Of a DNA stretch of 13,731 nucleotides, positions 1 through 8,295 are shown in pieces. A program made the position numbers and the translations under genes. This stretch comes from an uncultured Oscillospiraceae bacterium (GTDB lineage Bacteria > Bacillota > Clostridia > Oscillospirales > Ruminococcaceae): contig CAKSEO010000059.1 in NCBI GenBank assembly GCA_934446565.1, positions 1 to 13,731 on the forward strand, read 5' to 3'. Below the pieces are notes generated by a model. That model saw only the letters and a list, made by a program, of their open reading frames with translations, was not told the origin of the DNA and searched no databases. The first letter of the stretch is position 1. Each line of letters starts with the position of its first letter.

Positions 1-11
1 GACGGCTACGC

Positions 12-77
12 CTTACGCTGTGCGCGTGGGGCGGATGTTCGGCGGAAAAGTCACTTTAGTGACTTTTTCGACGGTCT
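12..77 (+). repeat. Left copy of a 66-bp inverted repeat flanking the cluster
   Basis: This segment matches the reverse complement of 13346-13411 with three mismatches in 66 positions (at 24, 27 and 28); the inner 49 bases (29-77) are identical. It contains a perfect hairpin, AAAAGTCAC (46-54) with GTGACTTTT (59-67). The two copies face each other across about 13.3 kb that hold every catabolic gene. The element is intergenic and shows no coding features. It could be a dispersed genomic repeat, an insertion-sequence relic or a bidirectional terminator; the sequence alone does not decide which. Confidence 0.85.
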
Positions 78-79
78 CA

Positions 80-109
80 CATGGCGCCGCTTTAAAAAGC
101 GGCGCCATG
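80..109 (-). terminator. GC-rich hairpin after the last gene of the cluster
   Basis: Perfect palindromic arms CATGGCGCCGCTTT (80-93) and AAAGCGGCGCCATG (96-109) lie just after the stop codon of the small unknown gene (115). No U-tract follows directly on either strand. On the minus strand, however, the hairpin is followed seven bases later by the second stem-loop at 46-67. The pair probably ends the operon's transcript or stabilises its 3' end. Confidence 0.55.
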
Positions 110-114
110 CGCTG

Positions 115-528
115 TTATTTTGCGGACTGTTCCGGTGCCCTGCGGCAATTTTCCAACAGGTCTTTCAACTGCGCTATCGGAACGAAGAACGGAGTCTCAC
201 TGTCGTCCTCCATCTCGATGACCAGCAGCGCCTTGTTCCCCCAGTCGTTAATGGTTATCCTGCGTATAGTAGAGGCTTTATCTGATTTCGTATTGATCGA
301 CTTCAACAGGTCATTCATGCGGACAAAACCGTGTATTCTGCCGCTACTGCTCGTCCTGAAGGACAGTTTCTTTGCAAAAGGTCTTTCAATATCGATTATC
401 ACCTTTATCTCCGTTATCCCGCCGGGCAGGTCGGCTTCCGTGCGATGCACCGTGCGGAACATCTTTGCCGGAATATAATCCTCAAGCTTTACCGTCGGAG
501 CGTCTGCGTAGTGCTGTGAATTAGCCAT
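115..528 (-). CDS. Small protein of unknown function at the end of the pyrimidine operon
   Basis: I do not recognise this 137-residue protein. It has no signal peptide, no membrane segment and only one cysteine. Alternating hydrophobic and charged stretches (ITEIKVIIDIERPF near residue 39, RRITINDWGNKALLVIEMED near 89) suggest a beta-rich, soluble cytoplasmic protein. The C-terminal part (about 110-130) looks like an amphipathic helix. The ATG at 528 is preceded by AGGAAGG 11 bases upstream, and the gap to the aminotransferase stop is only 19 bases, so it is very probably co-transcribed and translated. A hairpin follows it. Its position as the last gene of a pyrimidine-catabolic operon suggests an accessory role, but nothing in the sequence shows which. 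Confidence 0.75.
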   Translation of the reverse strand: MANSQHYADAPTVKLEDYIPAKMFRTVHRTEADLPGGITEIKVIIDIERPFAKKLSFRTSSSGRIHGFVRMNDLLKSINTKSDKASTIRRITINDWGNKALLVIEMEDDSETPFFVPIAQLKDLLENCRRAPEQSAK

Positions 529-547
529 GCTTCATCGATCCTTCCTG

Positions 548-1870
548 TCAAAGAGTTGCGTCTACCTCGGAAAGTACCTCGTCCAGCTTCACCATCTCCT
601 CACGGAGCTGCTCCGGAGTGATGATGAGCGGCGGGCATACAAGTATCATGTTCTCGTGTGAGTATGTCATGAACTTCTTTGCCTTGAGCTTACCGATGAT
701 ACCGCCCATAACGCCCAGCTTGTCGCCGCCGTAGGGTACCAGCGGCTCGCGGGTAGCCTTGTCCTTTACCAGCTCGACTGCCGAAAACAGTCCGATGTAG
801 CGTACATCGCCGACGCACTTGTGCTTTGCCTTGAGTTCCTCAAGTATCTCGCCGAGCACCTTGCCGCTCTTGTTAACGTTATCAAGGATGTTGTTGTCCT
901 TGTAATAGTTCAGGCAGGCAACGCCGGCTGCGCAGGCAAGCGGATGTCCGCTGTAGGTCAGACCACACTGGAGTACATTGTCGTCAAAATAATCCGCGAT
1001 CTTCTTGCTTACAGCAACGCCGCCAAGCTGAACATATCCGCAGGTGACGCCCTTTGCAAAGCTTACCAGGTCAGGCTTTACGCCGAAATTCTCGAAGGCG
1101 AACATCTTTCCGGTGCGTCCGAATCCCGCCATTACCTCGTCGCATATCATCATGATACCGAACTCGTCGCAGATCTTACGAACGCCTGCAAGGTAGCCCT
1201 CCGGAGGAATGATGATACCATTGGAACCAGTTATAGTCTCCATTACGATCGCCGCTACAGTGTCAGGGCCCTCATAAATGACCTGCTCGCGGAGCTTGTT
1301 GACATAATATTCGCTATACTCTTTCTCGCTTGCAAATGGCAGGTTGTCACGGTACATGTACGGGTCGAAGAACTTCACGAATCCGGGAATGCCAGGCTCC
1401 AGCGGATATCTTCTCGGCTCGCCGGTAAGATTGCCCGCGCCGAATGTGGAGCCGTGGTAGCTTCTGTATCTGGAGAACACCTTTTTCCTGCCGGTGTACA
1501 TTCTCGCCATCTTGATGGCGTTCTCGTTAGCGTCAGCGCCGCCGTTGGTAAAGAACACCTTCGCGATGTTATCCGGCATAAGGTCTACGACCATTTCGGC
1601 AAGCTTGGAACGGCTCTCACACGCGTAGCTCGGACCCACAAAGCAGAACTTCTCCGCCTGTTCCTTAATGGCGTCGATGATCGGCTTGCAACCGAATCCT
1701 ACGTTGAGGTTGACCAGCTGGCTGGACATGTCGGTGTATCTGTTTCCGTCGTAGTCCCAGAAGTAGATACCCTCGCCCTTTTCAACGGCGATGGGGTTCA
1801 GGTTTCCCTGCTTTGACCATGACTGTAAATTGTACTTGGTGTGGTTGGTTATGATCTCAGTTGCATTCAT
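548..1870 (-). CDS. Class III PLP-dependent aminotransferase, probable beta-alanine aminotransferase
   Basis: A full-length (440 residues) fold-type I, class III aminotransferase. Visible landmarks are an N-terminal WSKQGNLNPIAVEKGEGIYF segment (18-37), the phosphate-binding NGGADANE (109-116), YHG (138-140), the PLP-ring aspartate in CDEV (D244), and the Schiff-base lysine in SFAKGV (K273). The family transfers amino groups from omega-amino acids such as beta-alanine, taurine or GABA to pyruvate or 2-oxoglutarate. With dihydropyrimidinase and a ureidopropionase-type hydrolase in the same cluster, the best inference is beta-alanine to malonic semialdehyde, the nitrogen-releasing step of the extended reductive pyrimidine pathway (PydD-like role). 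GGAGG lies nine bases before the ATG. The start overlaps the end of the PucR gene by 14 bases, implying translational coupling. Taurine or another omega-amino acid is the main alternative substrate. Confidence 0.88.
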   Translation of the reverse strand: MNATEIITNHTKYNLQSWSKQGNLNPIAVEKGEGIYFWDYDGNRYTDMSSQLVNLNVGFGCKPIIDAIKEQAEKFCFVGPSYACESRSKLAEMVVDLMPDNIAKVFFTNGGADANENAIKMARMYTGRKKVFSRYRSYHGSTFGAGNLTGEPRRYPLEPGIPGFVKFFDPYMYRDNLPFASEKEYSEYYVNKLREQVIYEGPDTVAAIVMETITGSNGIIIPPEGYLAGVRKICDEFGIMMICDEVMAGFGRTGKMFAFENFGVKPDLVSFAKGVTCGYVQLGGVAVSKKIADYFDDNVLQCGLTYSGHPLACAAGVACLNYYKDNNILDNVNKSGKVLGEILEELKAKHKCVGDVRYIGLFSAVELVKDKATREPLVPYGGDKLGVMGGIIGKLKAKKFMTYSHENMILVCPPLIITPEQLREEMVKLDEVLSEVDATL

Positions 1871-3068
1871 AAGAATCGTCCTCCATTATCAGCTTCGAGT
1901 TTTCCATATTGAGCAGTTCCCTTGCCCGGAAAGCCAGAAGCAGATTCATTTTATCCTCGTCGCTGAAGCTGCTGTCGAGGAGTTCCCGGATCTGCTTCAG
2001 CTTGTAGTTCACCGTGTTGCGGTGAACGCCGAAGATATCCGCGACCTCCTTCACGCTGCAATCGTTCTCGAAGTAGCAGCGCAGCAGCTCGGCGCAGTCG
2101 GTGTTGTTCTTGGCGTCGTAGTCGAGCAGCTTACCGAGAGTGGAGTCAACATAATCCGAAAGGATACGTGAATTCTCCACGCCGAAAAGCAGCTTGTAAA
2201 CGCCGATGTCGTGATATTGCATGACAGGAGCTTTCTTCATCACGGCAAGTCTCATCGCGGAGACCGCCTCGCGGTAACAGGAATGTATCCCGTCATAGCC
2301 AAGCCCGCTGTCGGAAATGCCGATGTGTACCCCCGACGGCTCGGAACAGCTCTCGCTCACTGCCGCCGCGAGCTGCTCGGCGAGCCGTCCCGCCTCCTGC
2401 GGAGTGATATGCTGCCGGACGATAACGAGGAAGTTCTCCTGAATGAATATGCAGGATGGATACTGCGGGCTTGCGCATATCTTCCGCACCAGGAACCTCA
2501 TACTGCGCCACTCGTCGCCGCTTCCGGGCTTATCGGGATGGGAGAGCTGAGCCGCCATAAGCGTGTAACTCACCATATCATGAAATCCGCGCCGCTCCAG
2601 TATCGGCGCGTACTCATCGCGGTTCCCCGGCGCGAAGAACAGATTGCGGAACGCCCCCGCGAGACTGGTCTCGCTCTCCTCGTTGCTGACTATCCTGTGG
2701 CAGAAATCGTAGGTCATGTCGATAAGCTTGACCGACCACGGGACCACGAACAGCGGCAGCGCATTGCTCTCGCAATATTCCGCAACATCTTTGGGAACGG
2801 CGTTTATGTAGGGACCGATATTCACGACAATACCGGCGGCGTTTTTTTCCTTTAAGTGACGTGCGAACTCAAGAAGCCAGCCATTTCCCTTGTGGCCGAT
2901 CCCAGTGGTGAAAACCAACTCGTTTCCGTGCATGAAATCCGGCACCTCGCTGTCCTCAACGATGTGCACCCAGCGGACGAAATTATCCATTCCCGCCCTG
3001 CCAGCGACAAGCTTCATGCCATAAGTCTTTTCGGCGTTCGCGCATATTCTTGCAAGTGTTATCGCCAT
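1857..3068 (-). CDS. PucR-family transcriptional regulator
   Basis: A 403-residue regulator with the PucR layout. The N-terminal ligand-sensing domain spans about residues 4-125 (ITLARICANAEKTYG, VRWVHIVEDSEVPDFM, GNELVFTTG). A middle region, about 130-300, may correspond to the CdaR GGDEF-like domain. A C-terminal helix-turn-helix spans about 326-364 and contains SVKEVADIFGVHRNTVNYKL. PucR proteins regulate purine and other nitrogen-compound catabolism, often as activators. The start at 3068 is preferred over an upstream in-frame TTG at 3098 because AGGAGG lies seven bases before the ATG. The gene sits between preA and the aminotransferase, and its last 14 bases overlap the latter. It is therefore likely to control this cluster, perhaps sensing a pyrimidine, carbamoyl-beta-alanine or beta-alanine; the ligand is not visible. 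Confidence 0.9.
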   Translation of the reverse strand: MAITLARICANAEKTYGMKLVAGRAGMDNFVRWVHIVEDSEVPDFMHGNELVFTTGIGHKGNGWLLEFARHLKEKNAAGIVVNIGPYINAVPKDVAEYCESNALPLFVVPWSVKLIDMTYDFCHRIVSNEESETSLAGAFRNLFFAPGNRDEYAPILERRGFHDMVSYTLMAAQLSHPDKPGSGDEWRSMRFLVRKICASPQYPSCIFIQENFLVIVRQHITPQEAGRLAEQLAAAVSESCSEPSGVHIGISDSGLGYDGIHSCYREAVSAMRLAVMKKAPVMQYHDIGVYKLLFGVENSRILSDYVDSTLGKLLDYDAKNNTDCAELLRCYFENDCSVKEVADIFGVHRNTVNYKLKQIRELLDSSFSDEDKMNLLLAFRARELLNMENSKLIMEDDSYECN

Positions 3069-3127
3069 AAACGCCCTCCTCTCCTGGACGCCTCCCAAAA
3101 CAGGAATAAGATTTTAAGAGACGCCTT

Positions 3128-4612
3128 TTATCTTCCGGGTTTCTTCACCCGTTTGCTGTGGGATATCGAGCCGGTCGGACATACCAGCGTACACAGCAGG
3201 CAGCCCACGCAGTTCCCGCCGGTAAGGTGCGGTTTCCTGTCCGCGCCCATCGCTATAGCCTGATGTCCGCCGTCCATGCAGGAAATGTAACATCTTCCGC
3301 AGCCGACGCAGCTTTCCTTGTCGAACATCGGATATACCACCGTGCTGCGGTCGAGATCGTCCGCCGGAACTACGTTTGCAAGCGCCGAGCCGGTCAGCTC
3401 GCTCAGCTTTGACATTCCACGGGACTTGAGATACGCCTGCGTTCCCGAGATAAGATCATCTATTATGCGGTATCCGTACTGCATGACCGCCGTAGTTATC
3501 TGGATATTCTCGCAGCCAAGCACGATGAATTCCAGCGCGTCATGCCAGCTTTCGATTCCGCCGATACCGCTCAGCGGCATTCCGGAAAGCTCCGGACAGA
3601 CCGCCATATCGTGGATGAACCGCAGCGCTATCGGCTTTACCGCCTTGCCGGAATAACCGGAAACGGAACACTTTCCGTTAACGCTCGGGAATGACACCAT
3701 CGTATCAAGGTCGATACGCGTCAGGCTCTTTATTGTGTTTATCGCGGCTATGCCGTCCGCGCCGCCCTCTTTAGCAGCTACCGCGGGGACTTCCATGTTG
3801 CCGATGTTCGGAGTCATCTTCGCCAGAACCGGGAGCTTCGTACCGCGCTTCGCAGCGGCAGTGTAGGCTCTCACCAGTTCCGGACTCTGACCGACGTCGC
3901 TGCCCAGCCCCTCCCCCACCATCTGCGGGCAGGAGAAGTTGCACTCGATGATATCGCAGCCAGCCTCCTCAGAAAGCCGCGCCAGCTCCGTCCATTCCTC
4001 CTCGGTGCTGCCCATTATCGAGGATACTATCACCTTTGTCGGGAAATCCTGCTTTAATCTCCGAAGTATATCGAGATTCTCTTTCAGCGGGTGATCGGAT
4101 ATCTGCTCGAGATTCTTGAATCCGACGAACGGGGTCGATTCCTTGCCGATGGCGTCAAACCGCGGGCTTACCTCGTCCGGCTTTATGAATCCTATCGTCT
4201 TGTAGACCACGCCGCCCCAGCCGGCTTTCAGCGCGTTCGCGCACATATCGTAGCCGCTCGCGACCACCGACGATGAAAGGAAGAACGGGTTCTCGCACTT
4301 CACTCCGCAGAAATCCATCGAGAGATCGGCGGTGAGTTCCTCAGCACCTATAGGTTCAGGAGCCGCGCTTATCATCTCGCGAATCTTCACCGGAGATTGA
4401 TAATGCAGACAGGCGCTTTCACAGGCTCCGGGACATCCCGCGCACTTCGCGGCTGCAACGTATCCTGCGCCTACCGCTTCGTTCTCAAATCTTACCGCCC
4501 TAACGAACCGCGCCGGGTCGAATCCCTCCGGACAAGCCGCCGTGCAGGGAGCGTCCGCGCACAGCATACAGCGTGCCGCCTCGTTATTTAGGATCTGTTG
4601 TGCGTATTTCAT
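3128..4612 (-). CDS. preA: Dihydropyrimidine dehydrogenase, PreA-type, with an extra N-terminal Fe-S domain
   Basis: Predicted to reduce uracil or thymine to the 5,6-dihydro form on FMN. Residues about 100-400 form the dihydroorotate-dehydrogenase-like FMN barrel, with the catalytic-loop cysteine C228 in ECNFSCPQM, and [10 protein letters not shown] and GIGGI further on. The C-terminus holds a two-cluster ferredoxin domain: [11 protein letters not shown] (435-445) and [11 protein letters not shown] (468-478). Unusually, the first ~80 residues add eight more cysteines, C15/C18/C23/C27 and C57/C60/C64/C68, resembling the N-terminal Fe-S domain of PreT, GltD and eukaryotic DPD. E. coli PreA is about 411 residues and lacks this part. 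No PreT flavoprotein is in the window, so the electron donor is unknown. The ATG at 4612 follows AGGAGG by seven bases; an upstream in-frame extension to 4663 is unlikely. Confidence 0.9.
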   Translation of the reverse strand: MKYAQQILNNEAARCMLCADAPCTAACPEGFDPARFVRAVRFENEAVGAGYVAAAKCAGCPGACESACLHYQSPVKIREMISAAPEPIGAEELTADLSMDFCGVKCENPFFLSSSVVASGYDMCANALKAGWGGVVYKTIGFIKPDEVSPRFDAIGKESTPFVGFKNLEQISDHPLKENLDILRRLKQDFPTKVIVSSIMGSTEEEWTELARLSEEAGCDIIECNFSCPQMVGEGLGSDVGQSPELVRAYTAAAKRGTKLPVLAKMTPNIGNMEVPAVAAKEGGADGIAAINTIKSLTRIDLDTMVSFPSVNGKCSVSGYSGKAVKPIALRFIHDMAVCPELSGMPLSGIGGIESWHDALEFIVLGCENIQITTAVMQYGYRIIDDLISGTQAYLKSRGMSKLSELTGSALANVVPADDLDRSTVVYPMFDKESCVGCGRCYISCMDGGHQAIAMGADRKPHLTGGNCVGCLLCTLVCPTGSISHSKRVKKPGR

Positions 4613-4638
4613 ATCGTTACCTCCTGCACGGTCTGAAT

Positions 4639-6000
4639 TTATTTTGCCTTGTGCTTGGCGCACTTAACGAACTTGCCCCAGCCGCGCTCGCCGACGAACT
4701 CGCCGTTGTCGAACACAAGCTTACCTCTGGAGTAGGTCTGCACGGGATAGCCGTGTACCTTTACGCCCTCCCAGATGGTGTGGTCGCAGTCGGAATGCAT
4801 GTTCTCCTGATGTATCGTGAAATTCTTTGCGGGGTCGTAGATGACGATATCCGCGTCCTTGCCGGGAGCTATCTCGCCCTTTTCGGTGCAGCCGAATATC
4901 TTCGCCGGATTGGTCGAGCACATCTCCACCGCCTTTTCAAAGCTGATAACTCCGTCGTTCGCCTTGCCGAGCATATAAGGATACATGTTCTCGATCCCGG
5001 CGCAGCCGTTCGGTATCTTACGGAAATCGTTCAAACCCCAGTCCTTTTCGCTCTGCTGGAACGGGCAGTGGTCGGTAGCGATGGTGTCGATATCGCCGCG
5101 CTTGATAGCTTCCCAGATGGCGTCCTGGGACTCCTTGCCTTTCATAGGAGGAGAGCATACGAAGTTACGTCCGTCTGCGCGCTTGTATACGTCGCTGGTA
5201 AATTCCAGGTACTGCGGGCAGGTCTCTGCGTAAATTTCGTAACCCTCGTCCTTAGCCTTTGTGACCGCCTCAACGCCCTGCTTATTTGCAAGATGAACGA
5301 TGTACAGCGGAGCGTTCGCAGCCTTCGCAAGATTAATGGCGCGCTCGTCCGCCTCGCCCTCTACGAACTCCGGACGGCTCATGTAGTGGTACCACGCGTC
5401 GGTCTTGCCCTCGCTGATGTACTTCTCGGTGAGCGTGTTGACTAACTCGTTGTTCTCGGCGTGTACCGCGATAAGAGCGCCAAACTCCTTGGACTTCGCC
5501 AGGAGCTGGTAGAACACGCCATCCTTTACGCCGAAGTCGTATACCATGAACACCTTGTAGGAAGTGATACCGATGTCGCAGGCGTCCTTTATGCTGTCCA
5601 GCAGCTCGCCGTGGATATCCTTTACGCCGATGTGGAACGAATAATCCACCGCCGCGTCAGGAGCCGCGAGAGCGTTCCTGCGCTCAAAAGTCTGCGTCAT
5701 GGTTTCGTTGAAATCCTGTAACGCGAAGTCGAAAACGGTAGTAGTGCCGCCGCACGCCGCCGCTCTAGTTCCCGCGAAGTAATCATCGGAGGAAACCGTT
5801 CCGCCAAACGGCATCGCGAGGTGCGTATGAGCGTCGATAGCGCCCGGGAGCACCAGCTTGCCTGCTGCGTCCACCACCGTCGCGCCGGGGATATCCGGGA
5901 TACTGCCGACTGCGGTGATCTTGCCGTCCTTTACTGCAACGTCAGCCTTGTAAGAGCCGGTGGCGTTGACCACTATGCCGTTTCTGATGATCATGTCCAT
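4639..6000 (-). CDS. hydA: Dihydropyrimidinase (amidohydrolase superfamily)
   Basis: Hydrolytic ring opening of dihydrouracil or dihydrothymine to the N-carbamoyl-beta-amino acid by a binuclear-zinc cytoplasmic enzyme. The full metal set of the D-hydantoinase/dihydropyrimidinase family is present: H58 and H60 in DAHTHL, the carboxylated lysine K149 in SYKVFM, H180 in VHAEN, H236 in VHLANK and D310 in ATDHCPF. The length of 453 residues is typical. The start at 6000 is chosen because AAGGAGG precedes it; the reading frame stays open upstream to 6171 but without a ribosome binding site. The gap to preA is 26 bases, so the two are a unit. Family members also act on hydantoins, but the preA neighbour argues for dihydropyrimidines. 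Confidence 0.95.
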   Translation of the reverse strand: MDMIIRNGIVVNATGSYKADVAVKDGKITAVGSIPDIPGATVVDAAGKLVLPGAIDAHTHLAMPFGGTVSSDDYFAGTRAAACGGTTTVFDFALQDFNETMTQTFERRNALAAPDAAVDYSFHIGVKDIHGELLDSIKDACDIGITSYKVFMVYDFGVKDGVFYQLLAKSKEFGALIAVHAENNELVNTLTEKYISEGKTDAWYHYMSRPEFVEGEADERAINLAKAANAPLYIVHLANKQGVEAVTKAKDEGYEIYAETCPQYLEFTSDVYKRADGRNFVCSPPMKGKESQDAIWEAIKRGDIDTIATDHCPFQQSEKDWGLNDFRKIPNGCAGIENMYPYMLGKANDGVISFEKAVEMCSTNPAKIFGCTEKGEIAPGKDADIVIYDPAKNFTIHQENMHSDCDHTIWEGVKVHGYPVQTYSRGKLVFDNGEFVGERGWGKFVKCAKHKAK

Positions 6001-6239
6001 ATCGAAAGCCTCCTTGTTTTGTTCTATCCTGATGTGGCAAACTTGCATTTGTCGGAAAACCGGGCGGAGCTGCTCCCCGCCGGGCTTTCCGACAAACCCT
6101 CGCCGCAGCGGGGGTCTGCCGGGAATGAAACCTGTTTTGTTTTTCGGGAAAATCAATTTACCATAAGGCATTTAAAGGATAGGCTTTGTGCCTGCCATTG
6201 TATGCCTGACGACGGAGATGCGCCTTTCTCGCAAACCTG
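6001..6239 (-). other. 239-bp intergenic gap with GC-rich hairpins between lipoprotein gene and hydA
   Basis: No gene is visible here. A long stem-loop occupies 6048-6096: TTTGTCGGAAA pairs with TTTCCGACAAA, with a GC-rich, slightly bulged inner stem. It is followed on the plus strand by a shorter imperfect hairpin in CCCTCGCCGCAGCGGGGG (6097-6114). No clear U-tract follows on the minus strand, and I could not find a convincing promoter between the hairpins and hydA. The structure could be a partial terminator or a 3'-end stabiliser that lowers hydA expression relative to the transporter. Confidence 0.45.
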
Positions 6240-7430
6240 TCAGCCGCCGTAGTTGGAATTCTTGTATACCAGTACCAGACCGGATCTCTGATATACCTGT
6301 GCAACCTCCAGCAGCTCCATGCCGCCCGCGTTAGCGTTGATGAGGTTGGATACCCATGTTACGCCGAAATCAACGGTGCCGTTGTAAACCGCAGTGGTTT
6401 CGGAGATATCGCCGCCGCCGGAAATGATGTCGACATCAAGACCCACCTCGTCGTAGTAGCCCTTAGCCTCTGCAACGTAGTAGCCCATGAACTGAGCCTG
6501 CGGCAGCCACTTGAGCTGTACGGAAACGGAGGTCTTTTCGGGAGCGCCGTCAGCCGCCGGATCATAGGTGAGGAAATCAGTGCTGCGGATATCGTCCAGC
6601 GTCAGGGAAGCCAGCTTATCCTTTGCGGCGCTGTCCTCAAGGATAATGTACTGCTTTGCGAGGTCGAGGGTCTGCTGCATTGCTGCTTCGTCCATGTTGC
6701 CGACGTCAGCGGCGGAAACCGCATTGCCGTTCATGTCGGTGGTTACCAGTTTTGCGACTTCGGACGCCATGTAAGCCTGGTGGTCGGCGGATACGGATGA
6801 ACCAGCCTCGAATACGATCTCGGCTGCTTCGTCCGGGTGCTCGCAAGCGTAAGCCCAGCCCTTCATGGAAGCGGAAACGAACGCCTTAACGGTATTCGGA
6901 TTCGCCTCTGCGAATGCCTTGGAGGTGAACAGATTATCCTCCAGCATCGCAACGCCCTCGTCGTTCATGTCGATGATACTTACGGTATCGCCGTAACCGT
7001 AGCCGCCGTCGTAGTCGTTCTTTACAAGGCCGAGCTCGTTATAGGTCATTGCGGAAGCCAGCTTTACGCTGTCGCTGTCGAACTGGTCCATTGTGAAATC
7101 CTGTGTGATATAGTCAGCGGGAAGTCCGTACTTTGTTAGCAGAGCCTGGATCTCATACTCGTTGCCGAGACCCCAGTTGCCGACAGTGCTTTCAGCTGCT
7201 GCGGACTTGATGATGTCCTCATGGGTCATTGCTCCTGTGGAAGAATCGGAGCTTTCCTCTGCCGCTGAGCTTTCTGCTCCGGAGGATTCAGCTGCCGAAG
7301 AACTGTCAGCAGCGCTGGAGGAAGATGTGCTCCCGCTGCTGGAACTCCCGCCGGAACATGCGGTGAACTGCATGCATGCGAGGATAGCCGCAACTCCTGC
7401 TAATAAGAATCTCTTTCTTTCTGCTTTCAT
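6240..7430 (-). CDS. ABC importer substrate-binding lipoprotein, NMT1/THI5-like, apparently circularly permuted
   Basis: A 396-residue lipoprotein that captures the importer's substrate outside the membrane. A signal peptide ends at lipobox FTAC (C25), followed by a Ser/Ala/Glu-rich linker to about residue 67. Residues ~70-290 (GNWGLGNEYEIQALL, ASAMTYNE, NDEGVAMLEDNLF, KGWAYACEHPDEA) match what is usually the middle and C-terminal part of NMT1-family proteins. Residues ~299-396 (VQLKWLPQAQFMGYYVA, AKGYYDEVGLDV, DFGVTWVSNL, AQVYQRSGLVLVYK) match what is usually the mature N-terminus. The two parts are thus in swapped order, joined by DPAADGAPEKT (290-300). The frame is open throughout and the gene follows two permeases after 53 bases. 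A pyrimidine or hydroxymethylpyrimidine-like ligand is inferred from family and context only. The ribosome binding site is modest (AAAGGCAGG). Confidence 0.9.
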   Translation of the reverse strand: MKAERKRFLLAGVAAILACMQFTACSGGSSSSGSTSSSSAADSSSAAESSGAESSAAEESSDSSTGAMTHEDIIKSAAAESTVGNWGLGNEYEIQALLTKYGLPADYITQDFTMDQFDSDSVKLASAMTYNELGLVKNDYDGGYGYGDTVSIIDMNDEGVAMLEDNLFTSKAFAEANPNTVKAFVSASMKGWAYACEHPDEAAEIVFEAGSSVSADHQAYMASEVAKLVTTDMNGNAVSAADVGNMDEAAMQQTLDLAKQYIILEDSAAKDKLASLTLDDIRSTDFLTYDPAADGAPEKTSVSVQLKWLPQAQFMGYYVAEAKGYYDEVGLDVDIISGGGDISETTAVYNGTVDFGVTWVSNLINANAGGMELLEVAQVYQRSGLVLVYKNSNYGG

Positions 7431-7483
7431 AGTGTGTACCTGCCTTTCTTTATACCTTTTGTTCTATATACCTAACGGGAGCG

Positions 7484-8284
7484 TTACGCCCTTCTCCGTT
7501 TAAGCACCATACGTTCAACCAGCATGAGAATGATGTACATTCCAATTCCTATCGCGCATGCTGTCGCGATGTAAGCCCACGCCGTGGGGTACTGCCCTTT
7601 CACGATGTTCTCGCGTATTTGCCTGCCTACGCCTACCGTGTCCTCCGCGAAATACTCCGTTACCAGCGCGCCTATGACGCTCGCCGGAACGCTGACTCTC
7701 AGCGCCGTGAACACATACGGCAGCGAGTTCGGCAACCTCAGCTTCGTGAAAACCACGATTTTCGGCGCTGCGTAGGAGGTCATGAGATCCTCGGAGAACG
7801 GTTTCAGCTCGGTCAGCCCGCGGAATGCGTTAACGCTCATCGCAGCCGTACAGGATATCGTCACCACGATTATCTTCGCCAGCGTACTTCTGACGGATAC
7901 CTCGTTGCTGACGTCACGCGTCCAGTTGTTTATTACCGGAGCAAGGGCGACTATCGGTATCGCATTGAATGCGGAAACTATCGTAAGTCCGCCCGCGCCC
8001 CACTTGCGAAATATAGACGCGACCACCGCGATGAGGTACCCCAGGATACTTCCTGCGGCAAGCCCGCCCAGCGCCACTATCAGGGTCATCTGTACCTGGC
8101 TGCCGATGCTGTCCTTGTTCTGGGAGATTATCTCGCCTATTCGCGTCGGGAGCGGAAGCGTTATCGTGTCGGTTCCCAGCCAGGAATGTAACACCTGCGT
8201 CTGCCACAGCACGAATATTATGATACCGAACAGCAGCGGAAGCCCCACGCTTGAAAGCATTCCAAGCCATTTCTTTGTTTTCAT
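7484..8284 (-). CDS. ABC importer permease, first of a pair next to the lipoprotein gene
   Basis: A 266-residue integral membrane protein of the nitrate/sulfonate/taurine-type (SsuC/ThiX-like) permease family. Hydrophobic segments are visible at about 14-34, 66-90, 98-120, 138-152, 188-212 and 236-258. The cytoplasmic EAA-type loop that contacts the ATPase is at about 168-196 (LMTSYAAPKIVVFTKLRLP), followed by the usual proline-containing turn. A GAGGAGG box lies seven bases before the ATG. The gene starts 11 bases after the upstream permease, so the two probably form a heterodimeric channel. Near the stop codon the DNA contains a short hairpin-like GGGAGCGTTACGCCC, which may separate lipoprotein from permease expression. 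Confidence 0.9.
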   Translation of the reverse strand: MKTKKWLGMLSSVGLPLLFGIIIFVLWQTQVLHSWLGTDTITLPLPTRIGEIISQNKDSIGSQVQMTLIVALGGLAAGSILGYLIAVVASIFRKWGAGGLTIVSAFNAIPIVALAPVINNWTRDVSNEVSVRSTLAKIIVVTISCTAAMSVNAFRGLTELKPFSEDLMTSYAAPKIVVFTKLRLPNSLPYVFTALRVSVPASVIGALVTEYFAEDTVGVGRQIRENIVKGQYPTAWAYIATACAIGIGMYIILMLVERMVLKRRRA

Positions 8285-8295
8285 GCTATCCCTCC

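Noticed and set aside
821..1816. 331-codon open frame on the plus strand
   Set aside because: It is antisense to the well-supported aminotransferase, has no recognisable protein motif and is a GC-bias shadow.
2211..2855. 214-codon open frame on the plus strand
   Set aside because: It is antisense to the PucR gene, with no motif and no suitable ribosome binding site noted.
3069..3098. Upstream TTG start giving a 413-residue PucR protein
   Set aside because: The ATG at 3068 has an ideal AGGAGG at seven bases, and that box would lie inside the longer reading frame.
4573..5445. 290-codon open frame on the plus strand
   Set aside because: It lies opposite dihydropyrimidinase, which has all catalytic residues; nothing protein-like is seen in the antisense translation.
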